Shown in pieces: positions 42,912-51,625 of a stretch of DNA of 64,000 nucleotides. The translations under genes were made by a program, and so were the position numbers. The notes beneath the pieces are model-generated. The model ran no database searches. It was not told the DNA's origin and saw nothing but the letters and a program-made list of their open reading frames with translations. Source of the stretch: Clostridia bacterium (GTDB lineage Bacteria; Bacillota; Clostridia; Oscillospirales; Acutalibacteraceae); contig JAFQRY010000014.1 in NCBI GenBank assembly GCA_017409845.1, forward strand, positions 1-64,000. Direction: 5' to 3'. How positions within the stretch are numbered: the stretch's first letter is position 1; the number at the start of each line of letters is the position of its first letter.

Positions 42912-45332
42912 ATGAGCGTTATCAGAAAAAAAGTGATGAAAGCAGTCGGAAAGATTGTAAATTTCGTAACCACAACAACATCTCAGGGAACATCCGACGG
43001 AAAACTCGGCAAAAGCTTTGTTCCCGATGATAAAATAATTGAGCTTTGCAGGAAGACTGCCGTTGAAGGCATCGTTATGCTAAAAAACAAAGATAATGTT
43101 CTTCCTCTTAAAGAGAATAATGTTGTTTCTGTTTTCGGCAGGGTGCAGAACGATTATTTTTATGTTGGCTACGGTTCGGGCGGTGATGTTAAAGCTCCTT
43201 ATAAGGTCAGCCTTATGCAGGGCATAAAAAATAACGGAAAGATAAAATATAATGAGCTTCTTGCAACCGCCTATGAAAAATGGCGTGAGCTTAATCCCGT
43301 TGATGACGGCTTCTGGGGTAACTGGCCCATGTGCTATGATGAAATGCCGATCGACCTTTCGGTAGCACGCACCGCCGCTTCGATGTCCGATACTGCAATT
43401 GTCGTTATCGGCAGGTCAGCAGGTGAAGACAGAGAAAACAAGCTTGAAGAAGGCAGCTATTATCTTACCAAAACAGAGAAGAATATGCTCGACTGCGTTA
43501 CATCTGCTTTCAGCAGAGTAATTGTGCTTCTTAATTGCGGCAGCATTATGGATATGGGTGAGCTTGCCAATTACGGCGATAAAATTTCCGCAATTCTCTA
43601 TGTATGGCAGTCGGGAATGGAGAGCGGCAACGCAATTGCCGATGTTCTTTCGGGAGATGCATATCCGAGCGGAAAGCTTGCGGATACGCTTCCCTGCAGC
43701 TATTACGATTATCCGGGATGCAACGATTTCGGCGACAGAAAATATAATTGCTATACCGAAGATATCTATGTCGGCTACAGAGGCTTTGAAACCTTTGCAA
43801 AAGACAGAGTTCTTTATCCATTCGGTTTTGGCATGGGTTATACGGAATTTGCAATCGAAAACAAAAAATATACATGTGAAAACGGCGTGATTACCGTTTC
43901 GGCTGATGTAAAAAATATCGGCTCTTTTAAAGGTAAAGAAGTTCTTCAGGCATATTTTGAAGCTCCTTGCGGCAGACTCGGCAAGCCTGCAAGAGTTCTT
44001 GTTTCATTCGCAAAAACCTCGGAGCTCAAACCCGGTGAAAGCGAAAATGTTTCTCTTTCGTTCAACGTTAACGATATGTCATCCTATGATGATGAATCCG
44101 AATATTCATATATCCTTGAAAAAGGCAGCTATAATATTTATCTCGGCAGCGATGTCCGCACGGCTGAAATCTGCGGCACATATGAGCAGGAAAAGAGCGA
44201 AATAATTCAGCGTCTTAAGCAGGTGTCTGCTCCTTCCCGTGAATTCAAACGCATGAAATTTATCGGCGGCGAGGTCGTTTATGAAAATGTGCCTGTCGCA
44301 AAATATAATCTCAGACAGATAATTCTTGACAGTCTTCCCGAGGCAACACCTCAGACGGGGGATAAGGGCTATAAGCTTTCGTATGTTAAAGACGGCAAGG
44401 TTTCAATGGCGGATTTTGTTGCTCAGCTTACAAATGAAGAGCTTGAAGCAATCAGCCGCGGCGACTATGTTATGAACAGCCCCCTTGGTGCCGCAGGCAA
44501 TGCAGGCACCTTCGGCGGTGTACTCAAATCCATGAGAGATAAAGGCATTCCTGCCGCAACAACAACCGACGGACCTTCGGGAATACGCATAAACGAGGGT
44601 GCATCACTCCTTCCCGTTGCAACGTCACTTGCAAGCACATGGAATCCCGCTCTTATAGAGGAGCTCTATGAGCAGGTCGGACTTGAAATGAAGCGTGTCG
44701 GCTCGGATATCCTTCTTGCACCGGGTATGAATATTCACAGAAATCCGCTTTGTGGCAGAAACTTTGAATATTTCTCCGAAGATCCTTATCTGACGGGAGT
44801 AATGGCATCCGCTTTTGTAACCGGTATTCAGAAAACGGGCGTTTCGGCTTGCCCCAAGCATTTTGCGTGTAATAACCAGGAAACCAACCGCACTCATAAT
44901 GACTCTGTTCTTTCTGAGCGTGCTCTCCGTGAGATTTATCTCAAGGGCTTTGAAATCTGTGTGAAGAATTCAAAACCGCAGAATATAATGACATCCTATA
45001 ACAAAATCAACGGCGTGTGGGGTCATTATAATTATGAGCTCTGCGAAAGAATACTCAGAGGCGAGTGGGGCTATGAGGGCAATGTTATGACCGACTGGTG
45101 GATGCGTTCATCAAAATCACCCGAGTTCCCGAATATCTGCGATCAGGCCTACAGAGTGCGTGCGGGTGTCAATGTTCTCATGCCGGGCGGCGACAGAACA
45201 GGCAGAAGAAAGCCCGACGGAACTCTCCTTAAAACTCTCGGCAAGCCCGACGGAATCACACTCGGCGAACTTCAGAAAAATGCGGCACAGATTCTTAATT
45301 TTGTTATGAACAGCAATGCGATGAATTCTTAA
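42912..45332 (+). CDS. Glycoside hydrolase family 3 with swapped domain order
   Basis: 806 residues, no signal peptide. The alpha/beta sandwich usually found at the C-terminus comes first (AVEGIVMLKNKDNVLPL near residue 50; VVIGRSAGEDRE), followed by a fibronectin-III-like part (about 310-420). The (beta/alpha)8-type barrel comes last (TTDGPSGIRI, CPKHFACNNQE, nucleophile Asp728 in VMTDWWM). This order is known from rumen-type enzymes such as Butyrivibrio and Ruminococcus albus beta-glucosidases. Activity is probably beta-glucosidase or related, intracellular. It is followed after 20 bases by the large surface protein. Confidence 0.92.
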   Translation: MSVIRKKVMKAVGKIVNFVTTTTSQGTSDGKLGKSFVPDDKIIELCRKTAVEGIVMLKNKDNVLPLKENNVVSVFGRVQNDYFYVGYGSGGDVKAPYKVSLMQGIKNNGKIKYNELLATAYEKWRELNPVDDGFWGNWPMCYDEMPIDLSVARTAASMSDTAIVVIGRSAGEDRENKLEEGSYYLTKTEKNMLDCVTSAFSRVIVLLNCGSIMDMGELANYGDKISAILYVWQSGMESGNAIADVLSGDAYPSGKLADTLPCSYYDYPGCNDFGDRKYNCYTEDIYVGYRGFETFAKDRVLYPFGFGMGYTEFAIENKKYTCENGVITVSADVKNIGSFKGKEVLQAYFEAPCGRLGKPARVLVSFAKTSELKPGESENVSLSFNVNDMSSYDDESEYSYILEKGSYNIYLGSDVRTAEICGTYEQEKSEIIQRLKQVSAPSREFKRMKFIGGEVVYENVPVAKYNLRQIILDSLPEATPQTGDKGYKLSYVKDGKVSMADFVAQLTNEELEAISRGDYVMNSPLGAAGNAGTFGGVLKSMRDKGIPAATTTDGPSGIRINEGASLLPVATSLASTWNPALIEELYEQVGLEMKRVGSDILLAPGMNIHRNPLCGRNFEYFSEDPYLTGVMASAFVTGIQKTGVSACPKHFACNNQETNRTHNDSVLSERALREIYLKGFEICVKNSKPQNIMTSYNKINGVWGHYNYELCERILRGEWGYEGNVMTDWWMRSSKSPEFPNICDQAYRVRAGVNVLMPGGDRTGRRKPDGTLLKTLGKPDGITLGELQKNAAQILNFVMNSNAMNS

Positions 45333-45352
45333 TTTCTGAGGAGGATTTTAAA

Positions 45353-48300
45353 ATGAAAAAATTATTAAAGCAAGCATTATCAATCGTTCTTGTTGTGGTA
45401 ATGGTATTCGGAGCTGCACCTCTCGCAGGTCTTGCAGGCATCGAACTCCCCGATTTCAGCAGCCTCTTTGCACCTAAGGCAAAGGCTGAAGAAATCGCAA
45501 CAAGCGGCACCTGCGGCGAAAACCTTACATGGGAATTCGACGAAGCAACAGGTACCCTCACAATCAGCGGCGAGGGTTACATGGAATCGTGGTACAGCAC
45601 CCAAACTCCCTGGGACAGTTTTAGATTATTAACGAAAAATGCAGTTATTGAAAATGGTGTAAAAAGCATTGGAGGATTTGCTTTTAGAGGTTTTAAGGCA
45701 TTAGAAAAAATTGTTATTCCACATACTGTTGAAATGATTGATTCCTTTGCTTTTAATGATTGTTGTTCACTGCTTGAAATTGATCTTGATAAAAATAATA
45801 TCTGTTTTTCAGTGGATGAATATGGCGTTCTGATTAGCAGAAATTCCCAGTTAATTAAATGCCCTGCGAGAATAAATTTGACAAGCTATACAATTCCTGA
45901 AAATGTAAATTGGATAGAACAAAGAGCTTTTAGTTGCTGTACCTCACTTGAAAACATTATAATACCAAATACAGTATGGTATATTGGTAATTGTGCTTTT
46001 GAAGGTTGCACAAATATAACAGATTTATTTATTCCTGATAGTGTTAGTTCTATGGATTTTTCTGCGTTTGAGGGCTGTTCAACACTTGAAACAATAAAAG
46101 TTGATAGGAATAATTCGTCTTATTTAAATGATGACTATGGTGTATTATATGATAAAGATAAGACCACTTTGATTAAATACCCTGAAGGTTCTAAAAACAA
46201 GAACTATGCTATCCTAGAAGGTGTTAAATATATAGAGGGTGATGGCTTTTGCGGTAATTCTATGCTTGAAAGGATAAAGCTTCCAAACAGCCTGACGGTT
46301 GTTACAAATAAAATGTTTGCCGAATGTACCGGACTTTTAGAAATCAGTATTCCTGATAATGTTACTGTAATAGAGGATGAAGCGTTTCGAGATTGTTCCA
46401 ATTTAAAAAGCATCACTATACCGTCACAAGTAACATATATAGGTTACAGTGCTTTTGGTTATTGTGTCAGTTTGAGTGATATAAAGTTTTCTGAAGGACT
46501 AAAATCAATTGGTGAACTTGCTTTTACTAATTGTGTTAATTTGAAAAGTATTATAATCCCCCAAAGTACCCAATTTATAGGTTTAGGTGCTTTCTATTTC
46601 TGCGAGTCGCTTGAAAATGTAATTATTCCGGATGGTGTGAATATATCATATAATCCTTTTATCGATACAGCTATGTATGAGAAGTTTTTGAATAGTGACG
46701 AGGATGTTTGGTATATAGGTAATTATTTAATAGAAGCAAAAAATTCATTGAAAGGAAAGTATGAGATAAAAAGCGGAACAAAAGAAATTTGTGATGGTGC
46801 GTTTGGCGGATGCTCATTCATTACTAGTGTAATAGTTCCGAACACGGTAACTAATCTGAGAAATGGTGTCTTTTCAGGCTGTTCATCCTTGTCTAATGTT
46901 ATTTTGCCTGATACATTAATGAGCATAGGGTATGGAACATTCAAAGATTGTATATCGCTTGAAAATATATCTTTACCCACCAGTGTTACAAGTATAGACA
47001 GTGAGTCATTTGATAATACAGGTATATATAACAAAATATCAAACTGGGAAGAAGATGTTTTATATATAGGTAATAATCTTATTGTTGGTAAAAAAGTATC
47101 GTCAGATTCATATTCTGTTAAATCTGGAACAAAAATAATTGCCAACCGAGCTTTTGCTTATTGCGATTCATTGAAAAGCCTAAAAATTCCTACTACCGTA
47201 AAGTATATAGGTATAGAAGCTTTTTATAAATGTGAAAATATTGAATCTGTATATTTTGAAGGAAATATAAAAGATTGGTTAGATATTACTTTTGCGACAT
47301 ATGATGCATTCGACGGATGGTTCGATGAAACTTCCAATCCTTTACATAGCGGAGCAAATCTTTATTTTGAAGATCAGCTTGTGACTGATTTGGTTATTCC
47401 TAAAAATATTGAGATTATTAAACCTATTACATTTTCTGGTTGTGAAAGTATTGAAAGTATATCGCTTGAAGATGATAGCCAATTAACTCATATAGGATGT
47501 CAGGCTTTTAGTTACTGTGTTAATCTTGATCGAGTTTCTTTAGACAAAGCAACGAGATTAAATATAATTGATACTCATTCATTTTGTAATTATCGTGATA
47601 TAGAAAGTATCACTCTCCCGGCAAGTGTAAATGTCATAAATGCAGGATTATCTGCTAAAAATGTTTATTTTAGTGGTGATATTTATGATTGGTGTAAAAT
47701 TTCTTTTGGTGTATCAATTATATTTGGCGATCCGGGAAAGTTGTTTTTTAACGGGGAGCTTGTAACGGATTTAGTTATTCCGAATGATATAACAGAAATC
47801 AAAGATAGTGCATTTCAAGGATGTTCAAGCATAACAAGTCTAACTTTTGCCGAAGATGCTAAAATCGAAAAAATAGGTCTTGCTGCATTTGGAGAATGCT
47901 ATAATTTAGAAAAAGTGAAATTACCTGAAGGATTAATCGATTTGTCAGGAGCAACATTTCGTTCATGCATGAAATTGAAGTGCATTAAAATTCCATCGTC
48001 GGTAGAAATAATAGGTGATGCGGTCTTTCTTGATAGTGGACTTGAAAAGGTTATTTTTGAGGAAAACAGCTCTTTAAAAATAATAGGTGATTTCGCTTTC
48101 AATGATACCTGTATAGAATATATAGAAATTCCTGAAACGGTAACCGAAATCGGAACATATGCATTTGAGCGTAACGATCTGAAAACTGTTGTTTTTAAAG
48201 GGAACAGTAATCTTAAGAGTATTGGTAGTGAAGCATTCAGATATTGTACCACTTTAGAATTATTTGAAATTCCTGCAGGTGTTACAAGTATAGGCAGATA

Positions 48301-49453
48301 TGCATTTGACATGTGTTACTCCCTTAAACGTGTTCATATCCCGCCAAGTGTTTTGGTAATCGGAAATAATATTTTGTCAAAAACAACAGCATATATTTGT
48401 TCGTCAACAGAAGATTGTTATGCGAAGACCTATGCAGATGAAAACGGTTATACTTTTAAACTTTGTGATGGACATGATGATGAATGCAAACATATTCCTA
48501 CAACAATAACTGTTTCTGCAACTTGCAAAGCGACAGGCATGAGTTATGATGTGTGCATGTATTGCGGTGTTTCTATGGGTAATGAAATTGTTTTGCCTAA
48601 AACGGATCATATTCCCGGTGATTGGATAATTATTGTGAATCCAACAACTGAAACCGAGGGAAAAAGAGTAAAAAAATGTACGGTTTGCGGAAAAGTGGTT
48701 GATGAAGAAGACACTTCAAAATTAGCTGTTATTGTTGATGAAGATACAGGTGTTGAATTTATTTACAATCCCGATGACTATGAAGGAAAGCCAAAATTGA
48801 AAGTTGAAGAATCTTTTGATGAGGTTGCTTTGCAGATAGTCAATCTGAAAACCGGTGCAGTATCTCAGCAGATTTTTAATATAACAATGCTTCTTGATGG
48901 TGATGAAATACAACCTAAAGATTATGTTACCATTAAAATACCCGTTCCTGAGAGTTTTGATCCTGATTACATTCATATTTATTATGTTAATTCAAAAACG
49001 GGAAATGCAGAAAAACTTGAAAGTTGGATTGAAGACGGCTTTGTTGTATTCTCAACCGACCATTTCAGCTATTATGCACTTGTTCAGAAGGTCGGAGAAA
49101 TTGAAATCCGTAAGCCTTCGGTAACGGAAATCAAATACGGTGACAGCATTATTCTTCACGCCGATGTGAAGGGTGCACTTCCCGAGGGTGCAACAATTGA
49201 GTGGACTGCTTCAAACGAAAACTTCACTTATTCCGTATCGGCAGACGGCACGGCATGCACTGTTTCTCCCTCCTCAAGCGGTGATACAACCTTCACGGCT
49301 ACCGTATATGACGAAAGCGGAAATGTTATCCGCAAGGATACTCAGGTTATGACTTCTAAGGCAGGCTTCTTCCAGAAGATTATTGCTTTCTTCAAGAAAC
49401 TTTTCGGTATGACCAAGCTTATACCCGAAGAAATCAGAAATGTGTTCCGATGA
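45353..49453 (+). CDS. Secreted BspA-type leucine-rich repeat protein
   Basis: 1366 residues. A signal peptide (MKKLLKQALSIVLVVVMVFG...) leads into a short linker. About 30 or more LRR_5/BspA-type repeats run from about 60 to 1030 (pattern IxIPxxVxxIGxxAFxxCxxLxxV). Then come a Cys-rich region with CMYCG and CTVCG, a beta-rich region (about 1120-1240), an Ig-like domain (about 1245-1335), and a C-terminal aromatic helix (FFQKIIAFFKKLFGM). BspA repeats mediate binding to host proteins or other bacteria in several species. Codon usage of the repeat region is much more AT-rich than both ends of the gene. GAGGAGG precedes the ATG. Confidence 0.9.
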   Translation: MKKLLKQALSIVLVVVMVFGAAPLAGLAGIELPDFSSLFAPKAKAEEIATSGTCGENLTWEFDEATGTLTISGEGYMESWYSTQTPWDSFRLLTKNAVIENGVKSIGGFAFRGFKALEKIVIPHTVEMIDSFAFNDCCSLLEIDLDKNNICFSVDEYGVLISRNSQLIKCPARINLTSYTIPENVNWIEQRAFSCCTSLENIIIPNTVWYIGNCAFEGCTNITDLFIPDSVSSMDFSAFEGCSTLETIKVDRNNSSYLNDDYGVLYDKDKTTLIKYPEGSKNKNYAILEGVKYIEGDGFCGNSMLERIKLPNSLTVVTNKMFAECTGLLEISIPDNVTVIEDEAFRDCSNLKSITIPSQVTYIGYSAFGYCVSLSDIKFSEGLKSIGELAFTNCVNLKSIIIPQSTQFIGLGAFYFCESLENVIIPDGVNISYNPFIDTAMYEKFLNSDEDVWYIGNYLIEAKNSLKGKYEIKSGTKEICDGAFGGCSFITSVIVPNTVTNLRNGVFSGCSSLSNVILPDTLMSIGYGTFKDCISLENISLPTSVTSIDSESFDNTGIYNKISNWEEDVLYIGNNLIVGKKVSSDSYSVKSGTKIIANRAFAYCDSLKSLKIPTTVKYIGIEAFYKCENIESVYFEGNIKDWLDITFATYDAFDGWFDETSNPLHSGANLYFEDQLVTDLVIPKNIEIIKPITFSGCESIESISLEDDSQLTHIGCQAFSYCVNLDRVSLDKATRLNIIDTHSFCNYRDIESITLPASVNVINAGLSAKNVYFSGDIYDWCKISFGVSIIFGDPGKLFFNGELVTDLVIPNDITEIKDSAFQGCSSITSLTFAEDAKIEKIGLAAFGECYNLEKVKLPEGLIDLSGATFRSCMKLKCIKIPSSVEIIGDAVFLDSGLEKVIFEENSSLKIIGDFAFNDTCIEYIEIPETVTEIGTYAFERNDLKTVVFKGNSNLKSIGSEAFRYCTTLELFEIPAGVTSIGRYAFDMCYSLKRVHIPPSVLVIGNNILSKTTAYICSSTEDCYAKTYADENGYTFKLCDGHDDECKHIPTTITVSATCKATGMSYDVCMYCGVSMGNEIVLPKTDHIPGDWIIIVNPTTETEGKRVKKCTVCGKVVDEEDTSKLAVIVDEDTGVEFIYNPDDYEGKPKLKVEESFDEVALQIVNLKTGAVSQQIFNITMLLDGDEIQPKDYVTIKIPVPESFDPDYIHIYYVNSKTGNAEKLESWIEDGFVVFSTDHFSYYALVQKVGEIEIRKPSVTEIKYGDSIILHADVKGALPEGATIEWTASNENFTYSVSADGTACTVSPSSSGDTTFTATVYDESGNVIRKDTQVMTSKAGFFQKIIAFFKKLFGMTKLIPEEIRNVFR

Positions 49454-49474
49454 ATTGAATATCAAATAAAAATT

Positions 49475-49506
49475 GCGGACTCAGAGAATTTTTTCTTTGA
49501 GTCCGC
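49475..49506 (+). terminator. Terminator after the leucine-rich protein gene
   Basis: GCGGACTCA (49475-49483) pairs with TGAGTCCGC (49498-49506), followed by a T-rich tail. I do not see a clear promoter between it and the next ATG at 49536. Confidence 0.75.
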
Positions 49507-49535
49507 TCAATATTTTTATGTAAGGAGGAATTATT

Positions 49536-50501
49536 ATGTGTACGGCAATTTCGTTTGATTCAAACGGTCTTTATTTCGGAAGAACTCTCGACAATGATTT
49601 TTCTTTTGGTGAAAAAGTGACGGTAACTCCGAGAAACTTTCCGCTTGAATTCAGAAAAGCAGGCAGGCTTGATTCTCATTTTGCGATAATCGGCATGGCG
49701 TTTGTCAAGGATAATTATACGCTTTATTATGATGCCATGAATGAGTGCGGGCTTTGCATGGCAGGTCTGAATTTTGTCGGGAATGCAGTTTATAACGAAG
49801 CGGTTGAAGATAAACAAAATATCGCTCAGTTTGAGCTTCTGCCATGGATTCTTGCGAAATGCAGAAGTGTTGATGAGGCGTGCAGTCTGCTTGAAAAAAC
49901 AAATATAACAAACGAAGCTTTCAGCACGAATTTGCCCGCATCACAGCTTCATTGGCTTGTTGCTGATAAAAACCGCACGATTACCGTTGAATGCACTGCA
50001 GACGGAATGAAAATATATGATAACCGTCTTGGTGTTCTGACCAACAATCCGCCGTTTGACAAGCAGGTGGAGAATTACAAAAAATATTTTTATCTTTCTG
50101 CAAAAGACCCTGAAGATTTTGATTATAAAGAAGGACATTACAGTAAGGGGGTCGGTACAATCGGTCTGCCGGGTGACCTGACATCTCAGTCAAGGTTTGT
50201 AAGGGCTGCGTTTGTGAAAAACAATTCGGTTACGGGGAACAATGAAAACGAAAGCGTTAACAGCTTTTTTCATATAATGAATTCCGTTGAACAGCAGAGG
50301 GGATGCTGTGTTTTCGATGAAGATAAATATGAGATAACCATATACACCTCTTGCTGCAGTGCGGATAACGGTATTTATTATTATACAACCTATGGCAACC
50401 ACAGGATTTCCGCGGTAGATATGAATAAAGAAAATCTTGACTCTGAAAGGCTTGTTTGTTATCCGCTTATCAAAAACGAACGGATTGAAATGCAGAATTG
50501 A
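49536..50501 (+). CDS. Choloylglycine hydrolase family (bile salt hydrolase / penicillin V acylase)
   Basis: 321 residues. The N-terminal nucleophile is Cys2 (MCTAISF), exposed by removal of Met. Other active-site positions match the family: Arg16 and Asp19 in GRTLDND, Asn79 in MAGLNF, Asn170/171 in LTNNPPFD, and Arg220/223 in SQSRFVR after GLPGD. It cleaves amides such as glycine- or taurine-conjugated bile salts, or penicillin V; deciding between them needs the substrate loops or an assay. It lacks a signal peptide, which is normal for bile salt hydrolases. AAGGAGG precedes the ATG. Confidence 0.92.
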   Translation: MCTAISFDSNGLYFGRTLDNDFSFGEKVTVTPRNFPLEFRKAGRLDSHFAIIGMAFVKDNYTLYYDAMNECGLCMAGLNFVGNAVYNEAVEDKQNIAQFELLPWILAKCRSVDEACSLLEKTNITNEAFSTNLPASQLHWLVADKNRTITVECTADGMKIYDNRLGVLTNNPPFDKQVENYKKYFYLSAKDPEDFDYKEGHYSKGVGTIGLPGDLTSQSRFVRAAFVKNNSVTGNNENESVNSFFHIMNSVEQQRGCCVFDEDKYEITIYTSCCSADNGIYYYTTYGNHRISAVDMNKENLDSERLVCYPLIKNERIEMQN

Positions 50502-50541
50502 AGTGTTTTTTAACAATATAAATTGATAATACGGATTGTTT

Positions 50542-50570
50542 TTGTCACATTATCAGAATAATATTATAAA
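50542..50570 (+). promoter_or_regulatory. Promoter of the cysteine-synthase-like gene
   Basis: TTGTCA (50542-50547) and TATAAA (50565-50570) are 17 bases apart, about 70 bases before the ATG. Confidence 0.5.
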
Positions 50571-50640
50571 ATTAAAGTAGAGGTTGAAACTTTATTTTAA
50601 TTGTGTTATCATATCAGTAATTTGGCAGAGAAAGGTATAT

Positions 50641-51570
50641 ATGATGGTTTGTAATACTATTTTGGATGCGATGGGAAATACTCCGATTATCAGGCTTCAG
50701 CATATGACAGGCCCCGATGATGCGGAAATTCTTGTTAAATTTGAAGGACTTAATATCGGCGGATCTATCAAAACAAGAACCGCTTTGAATATGATAATTG
50801 AAGCCGAAAAGCAGGGACTTATCGGCCCCGATACAATTATCGTTGAACCCACAAGCGGTAATCAGGGTATCGGTCTTGCACTTGTCGGTGCGGTAAGAGG
50901 CTATAAGGTTAAAATTATTATGCCCGATTCCGTAAGCGAAGAAAGGCTTAAGCTTGTTCAGCATTACGGTGCTGAGGTTATTCTTATCCATGATGCGGGC
51001 AATATCGGTCTTTGCATTGAAGAATGCCTTAATCTTGCACTCAGAATGAAAGAGGAAAATCCGAATGTTTTTGTTCCTCAGCAGTTTGAAAATCCTGCAA
51101 ATCCTGCTGTTCAGCGTTTGGGAACGGGCAGGGAGATTCTTGAACAGGTCAATGCTCCCATTCACGGATTTTGCTCGGGCATAGGAACAGGCGGCACAAT
51201 TACCGGAATCGGTGAAACCCTTAAGGCTGCAAACCCCGATATGACAATCTGGGCGGTTGAACCCGAAAATGCCGCTATTCTTTCGGGAGGTTCAATCGGT
51301 ACTCATGTTCAGATGGGCATAGGTGACGGTCTTATTCCTGCTATCCTCAATCAGCAGATTTACGATGATGTTTGTATTGTCAAGGATGAAGAAGCCTTGC
51401 AGACCTCAAAGGATCTTGCCGCAAAAGAAGGCATCATGTGCGGCATCAGCAGCGGAACAAATGTTGCTGCAGCCCTCAGGCTTGCAAAGAAGCTCGGAAA
51501 AGGAAAAACGGTTGTCACTGTTCTTCCCGATACGGCAGAAAGATATTTTTCAACTCCGCTTTTTGATTAA
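50641..51570 (+). CDS. Cysteine synthase-like PLP enzyme
   Basis: 309 residues from ATG 50641 (50644 is also possible; AGAAAGG lies upstream); a longer frame from 50584 crosses the promoter. It is a fold-type II PLP enzyme, with PLP lysine Lys44 in GGSIKTRTA, the substrate loop TSGNQG at 71-76, and the phosphate-binding GIGTGGTITGIG. In classical CysK these read VKDR and TSGNTG. The differences occur in a clostridial subgroup usually annotated as cysteine synthase. O-acetylserine sulfhydrylase is the most likely activity, but another beta-replacement is possible. No cysE lies nearby. Confidence 0.85.
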   Translation: MMVCNTILDAMGNTPIIRLQHMTGPDDAEILVKFEGLNIGGSIKTRTALNMIIEAEKQGLIGPDTIIVEPTSGNQGIGLALVGAVRGYKVKIIMPDSVSEERLKLVQHYGAEVILIHDAGNIGLCIEECLNLALRMKEENPNVFVPQQFENPANPAVQRLGTGREILEQVNAPIHGFCSGIGTGGTITGIGETLKAANPDMTIWAVEPENAAILSGGSIGTHVQMGIGDGLIPAILNQQIYDDVCIVKDEEALQTSKDLAAKEGIMCGISSGTNVAAALRLAKKLGKGKTVVTVLPDTAERYFSTPLFD

Positions 51571-51583
51571 TGATAAAAAAACA

Positions 51584-51613
51584 GCCTCGCTTGTCTTGAC
51601 TGACAGGCGAGGC
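51584..51613. terminator. Bidirectional terminator between convergent genes
   Basis: GCCTCGCTTGTC (51584-51595) pairs with GACAGGCGAGGC (51602-51613) with one wobble. There is an A-run before and TTTTT after, so it serves both the cysteine-synthase-like gene and the minus-strand gene at 51626. Confidence 0.85.
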
Positions 51614-51625
51614 ATTTTTATATGC

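Noticed and set aside
45353-49453. Frameshifted or broken leucine-rich gene
   Set aside because: Despite the composition change, the frame is open from signal peptide to C-terminal helix without interruption.
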